Source: Lepidonotus clava
Lineage: Eukaryota; Annelida; Polychaeta; Phyllodocida; Polynoidae
DNA: 64,000 bases
Reading direction: 5' to 3'
NCBI GenBank assembly: GCA_936440205.1
Contig: OW387150.1
Span: 37,940,295 to 38,004,294, forward strand
The notes under the pieces were generated by a model. The model did not search any database. It was not told the DNA's origin and worked only from the letters and a program-made list of their open reading frames with translations. Shown in pieces: positions 60,496 through 64,000 of the stretch. A program made the position numbers and the translations under genes. Position 1 is the first letter of the stretch; the number at the start of each line of letters is the position of its first letter.

Positions 60496-60675
60496 GGGGG
60501 GGGGAGGGGGGGGTTTGCTATGGGAAATTTTCCCCCTACTCTCGTCTCGTCCCCCCCCCTTTTTTTCCGGAAAATTTAGCGGTTTTTAATGCAAAATTCG
60601 GTCAAAAGGTCATTAAGGAAAAATCTGTCCCATACCGCCCCCCTCCCCCCCTTAAAAATCCTGGATCCGCCGGTG
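60496..60675. mobile_element. CAGGGGCGGATYYAG MITE, partial
   Basis: A right end AAATCCTGGATCCGCCGG, C runs and TTTTTAATGCAAAATTCGG identify the family; the left end is unclear. Confidence 0.45.
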
Positions 60676-61314
60676 GTGGTGTTGGTGGTGTTTGGAAGCG
60701 TGCCGAAATCCGTGCCTGCACTTACAACTTCCCACACTTTCTGTGTCCGTCCCTAGACCACTTGCGTTTATTCATTATTGCTGCAGCTCGTGGGTTCTAG
60801 GTAGGTCTGTAGAGAGACGGGCGGGTCGTGGTATGTGGATGGATGGGGCCGGGAAGCACCCCGAGGGGGGCGGGAAGGGGCAGGATGGGGGCGGGGGGCG
60901 GGGGGAGGATGATTTAAGAACAGGAGAGGCGGTAAACCAATCAGAGCCCATCAGAGTAGAGAGGGAGCAGGGCGAGCAGGTCTGTAATGTAGGCCTTTCA
61001 TGACCTAGATACCTCTTGCATAATAGCAGGGCCGCCCCACAGACAGGAAGCAGGGTTTCCTGATGAAATTTCCAAGTACGTTAATTCCAATTGATAAAGA
61101 TAAAGGTGATTTTGTTCTTTGTTCGTTCCTTTTTCCCTCATTGAATTGAGGAGTGAATGCCCCAGAGGGAGGCCCTATAACTGCTCTGTTCCTGCACCCC
61201 TTCATTTCCCAGGAGCTAGGGAAAAACATTTACTTATTTTTTTCAGTATGAGATTCCCCACGACACCTTCTTAATTTAATATTCCAGGCCTTTCACAGAG
61301 GATGTCACCTATTA

Positions 61315-61795
61315 TGTCTGATGTACATCTGATGTGCAGCTAATAAAATTATGGCTAATAAATATACATCTAATTAGGCTAATGTAAGCTAATGCATTGC
61401 TAATATACGGCTAATGTAAATCTATTTATGGCTTCCGTACAACTAATTATGACCAATATACAGCTAATTATGTACAACTAATTAGGCTAATGTACAGCTA
61501 ATAAGGCTAACGTAAGCTAATGCATTGCTAATATACGGCTAATGTAAATCTATTTATGGCTTCCGTACAACTAATTATGACCAATATACAGCTAATTAGG
61601 CTAATGTTCTGCTAATGTATTGCTAATATACAGCTAATGTGCAGTACTTATGGCTAATGTACATGTATAACTAATTATGGCTAGTATACAGCTAATGTAC
61701 AGCTAATATATATGACTAATGTAGTCTAGCACAGGCTAATGTATGCTAATGTATGGCTATAATAGGCTAATGTATGGCTAAATTAAGTCTAACTT
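61315..61795. repeat. GCTAATGTACAGCTAATTA-type tandem repeat
   Basis: Irregular ~20-bp units of CTAATGTACAGCTAAT, with a longer duplicated stretch (from TAAGCTAATGCATTGCTAAT) at about 61386 and 61512. Confidence 0.85.
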
Positions 61796-62224
61796 TGGCC
61801 CATGTCCCAGATTGTAGGTAATTTACAGACGTTTTGTATGATATCTGGTCACCTTTGCCAGGGAAAATGACTTTTTAACTCACTATTAGCCCTGATCTCC
61901 GACCCAATGTGGTATATGTGTGTGGATCACCCTAAAAGATATTGTTCCCTCCCGCTCAGCACTGCAGGATCCAAGGGTATCATCCTTCCCCAGAGTTTCA
62001 GGGCAAGTAAGTCTACTCATGTTAAGGATAGTTTTCAGCTCATTCTCGCAAGAAGCGTGGCTCAGATTGTCGTAATACATGTCCTTATTCTAATGTTATA
62101 CTGTGTAGAAAAAAAACAAAAAAATTGACAAGTTACGTCCCTGTAAGGGCCTTTGTCTGCTCCGGGCCTGTCGATGTTTGACCTTGTGGTGACCGCGGGG
62201 GTCTAACTCAGGCCCAGCGTCCTC

Positions 62225-62600
62225 CAGGGTTAGAGTTAGGGTTAGAGTCATTGTGAGTCGTTCTCGGCGTCAGGGGGTGGTAGGCGGTGAGCATTGTTAG
62301 CCCGGCGTCCGACCAGTCCTCCAGGGGAGGTGGTGGTAGGGGTGAAGCACGGGGGGGGGGGGGAGCAACTAACACAGACCCAGTGTTAGCGCCCGGTAAA
62401 ACAAGGGGTCCTATTCCCCCTCCAACACACACACCTCCCCCAGGGCACACTCTTAGTCACGGAGATTTTCACGAAAATTTTCTTTAATTACTTTTTTGCC
62501 GAATTTTACATAAAAAAATCTTAATTTGGGGAAAAAAAAAGTGGAGGAGGAGGGGGGGGGGGGGCGCTCGCATAATGACTAGATATTTGTATATTGTGTC
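62225..62600. other. Low-complexity stretch with TTAGGG-like and G/C runs
   Basis: AGGGTTAGAGTTAGGGTTAG at 62227 is telomere-like; poly-G runs lie at 62351 and 62550. No gene recognised. Confidence 0.5.
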
Positions 62601-62957
62601 CACCCTTTCAAAATTCAAAATACCCCTATCTGTTTAAAGAGGTGTTCCTCCTCCCCTCATGTTCTATCATGGGGAGCTTTCATGATTCTAACCAAGAATC
62701 CTTTACCAACAATGGTCACAAGTGTCCCAAAGTCCATGAAAATGGTGTCACAAGTAAACAATTCTCCACTGGTGCTCTGAAGTCAGAGAGGTCTCAGCGT
62801 GGTGCACAATGGTTAAGAACGGTCTGAAAAGGGCCTTTGACGGGCACGGCGGTAGTTGGGACATGGAGCCGTGGGGCGCCGGGAAGATCCCCTCCACCCA
62901 TCCCACGTGGTATGTCCCTGGTTTGTTTCCAGTATCCTTGCCCCGGGCCCTGTCAGG

Positions 62958-63302
62958 TTAACCCTTTCAGGATAAACACACCTTTAGACCCCAATCTGGC
63001 CATGACCGCCAGAGTGTGTGCTTCTTGATCCTGCGATAGCCGCCTGGAAAAACGGAAATTTTCCATATTTTTTCCAGATTTTTCCAAAGACAGCACTGTA
63101 ATACGTAGTCAACATACAAACATGGTAAATATATCGTTTAAGACTTTATTTAATTCCCAATTTGATGCCGCAAATCTGATTTCTATAACTCCAATTAATA
63201 TACTTTGTCTCCCTTTCATAGTCCTCAAATTCTAGGAACTTAAGGAATTCCTGGGGAAATACAGCAATTCATACCCGTAATCTGTGGGGCCTAAAGGGTT
63301 AA
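62958..63302. mobile_element. TTAA-flanked MITE, second copy of the 2494 family
   Basis: It begins TTAACCCTTTCAGG and ends GGGGCCTAAAGGGTTAA. CCTTTAGACCCCAATCTGGC and GGAAAAACGGAAATTTT match the first copy. It is 345 bp with TTAA at both ends. Confidence 0.75.
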
Positions 63303-63778
63303 TAGAGGGGGGGGGGGGGGTTGGAGAAGATAGCAGGGACACAGGTCATCTCTGAGTGTGAGGGGTCACTGTGATAAGGTCCCACCTGGAGGAGGCCTGG
63401 AGGAGGCCGGCCGATAGGGGTCTCTTATCAGCAGAGTGGTGTTGGTTTTGGTCGTTATCTCTGTATTGGGGCCAGCTGGTCAGGGCCCCGCGGGTCAGGG
63501 GTAGAGATTTCCTAAAGGGGACAGGGCCACCTTGTAAAATTGTGTGGGATCATCCGATTTGTTTTAAAATCGCCGAGAGTCTCTTGGATTCAGGCCTCAT
63601 CTCCTGACCTCCCGATGAGAGGCTGAAATCTCCCTGTAATCTATACCAACATGTCGGTCCTATGTCATATGAGATGGTGACCACCGTGCTACTTTATAAA
63701 CTGACTCCCGAAATTATTTGATTGAAATAGAATAAACATCCTGCAATATATATGGGGCAATGTGAAGTCGTGATACAC

Positions 63779-63893
63779 CGACTGACAGATACAAAGACCG
63801 ACAGATACACTGACAGACAGATACACTGACAGACAGATATGCTGACAGACAGATACACCGACAGACAGATACAACAACAGACTGACAAATCTC
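63779..63893. repeat. ACAGACAGATACACYG tandem repeat
   Basis: About six 16-20 bp units of GACAGACAGATACACTGACA. Minus-strand frames reading VCQ/ICLSVYLSV are artefacts. Confidence 0.9.
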
Positions 63894-64000
63894 ACGAAAA
63901 GCAATCTGTTAATGTTATCAGGTCCGCATTAATATAATATAAGAAGAACCGAAAGAAAGATGAACAGAAAGCCAGCTGCTCATTCACCCTGTGCTCCTAA

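Noticed and set aside
1-64000. Retrovirus, LTR element or Polinton copies
   Set aside because: I saw no LTR pair, gag, pol, envelope or capsid-like segment; the only reverse-transcriptase-related piece is the LINE tail at 56860-57290.

Overview
The window is animal nuclear DNA: intron-rich genes, a dense mix of short non-autonomous DNA transposons (MITEs), tRNA-derived SINEs, a LINE relic and many minisatellites. Gene content, GT-AG introns, TTAGGG-like blocks and especially minisatellites built on exon-intron boundaries suggest an invertebrate chordate, most likely an amphioxus (Branchiostoma). The species call is inference. I recognised no retrovirus-like or other capsid- or envelope-bearing element.

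Three genes are supported. (1) A complete ecto-5'-nucleotidase (NT5E/CD73-like) gene on the + strand, ATG at 6915 to stop at 21696: 10 coding exons, 605 codons, phases consistent throughout. (2) A complete laccase-like multicopper oxidase gene on the - strand, ATG at 48227 to stop at 24551: 16 coding exons, 757 codons, with all copper ligands, an N-terminal signal peptide and a C-terminal membrane anchor with a YQPL tail motif. The first two genes are tail to tail, 2.9 kb apart. (3) The first coding exon (signal peptide only) of an unidentified secreted or membrane protein at 57602-57643 (+), behind a TATA box and initiator; the rest was not found and probably lies beyond the window.

Layout: 1-6400 is gene-free and holds a tandem duplication, MITEs and a 36-bp minisatellite; 6424-6914 is a 65-bp array carrying copies of the NT5E start codon; 6915-21733 is NT5E; 21734-24550 is a repeat-bearing intergenic stretch; 24551-48227 is the oxidase; 48228-57400 is intergenic with G/C tracts, duplicated blocks, MITEs and a LINE tail; 57414-64000 is the promoter, first exon and 5' part of the third gene.

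The most striking signal is that in nine of the 24 introns, plus the NT5E start region, a splice-junction segment of the adjacent exon has been copied into the flanking non-coding DNA, as a single copy or a tandem array. The copies often keep a working-looking splice site (or start codon) but in the cases I translated they run into early stops. I recall exon-boundary 'mirage' minisatellites having been reported at the amphioxus Adh locus (not verified); the density seen here across two genes is notable.
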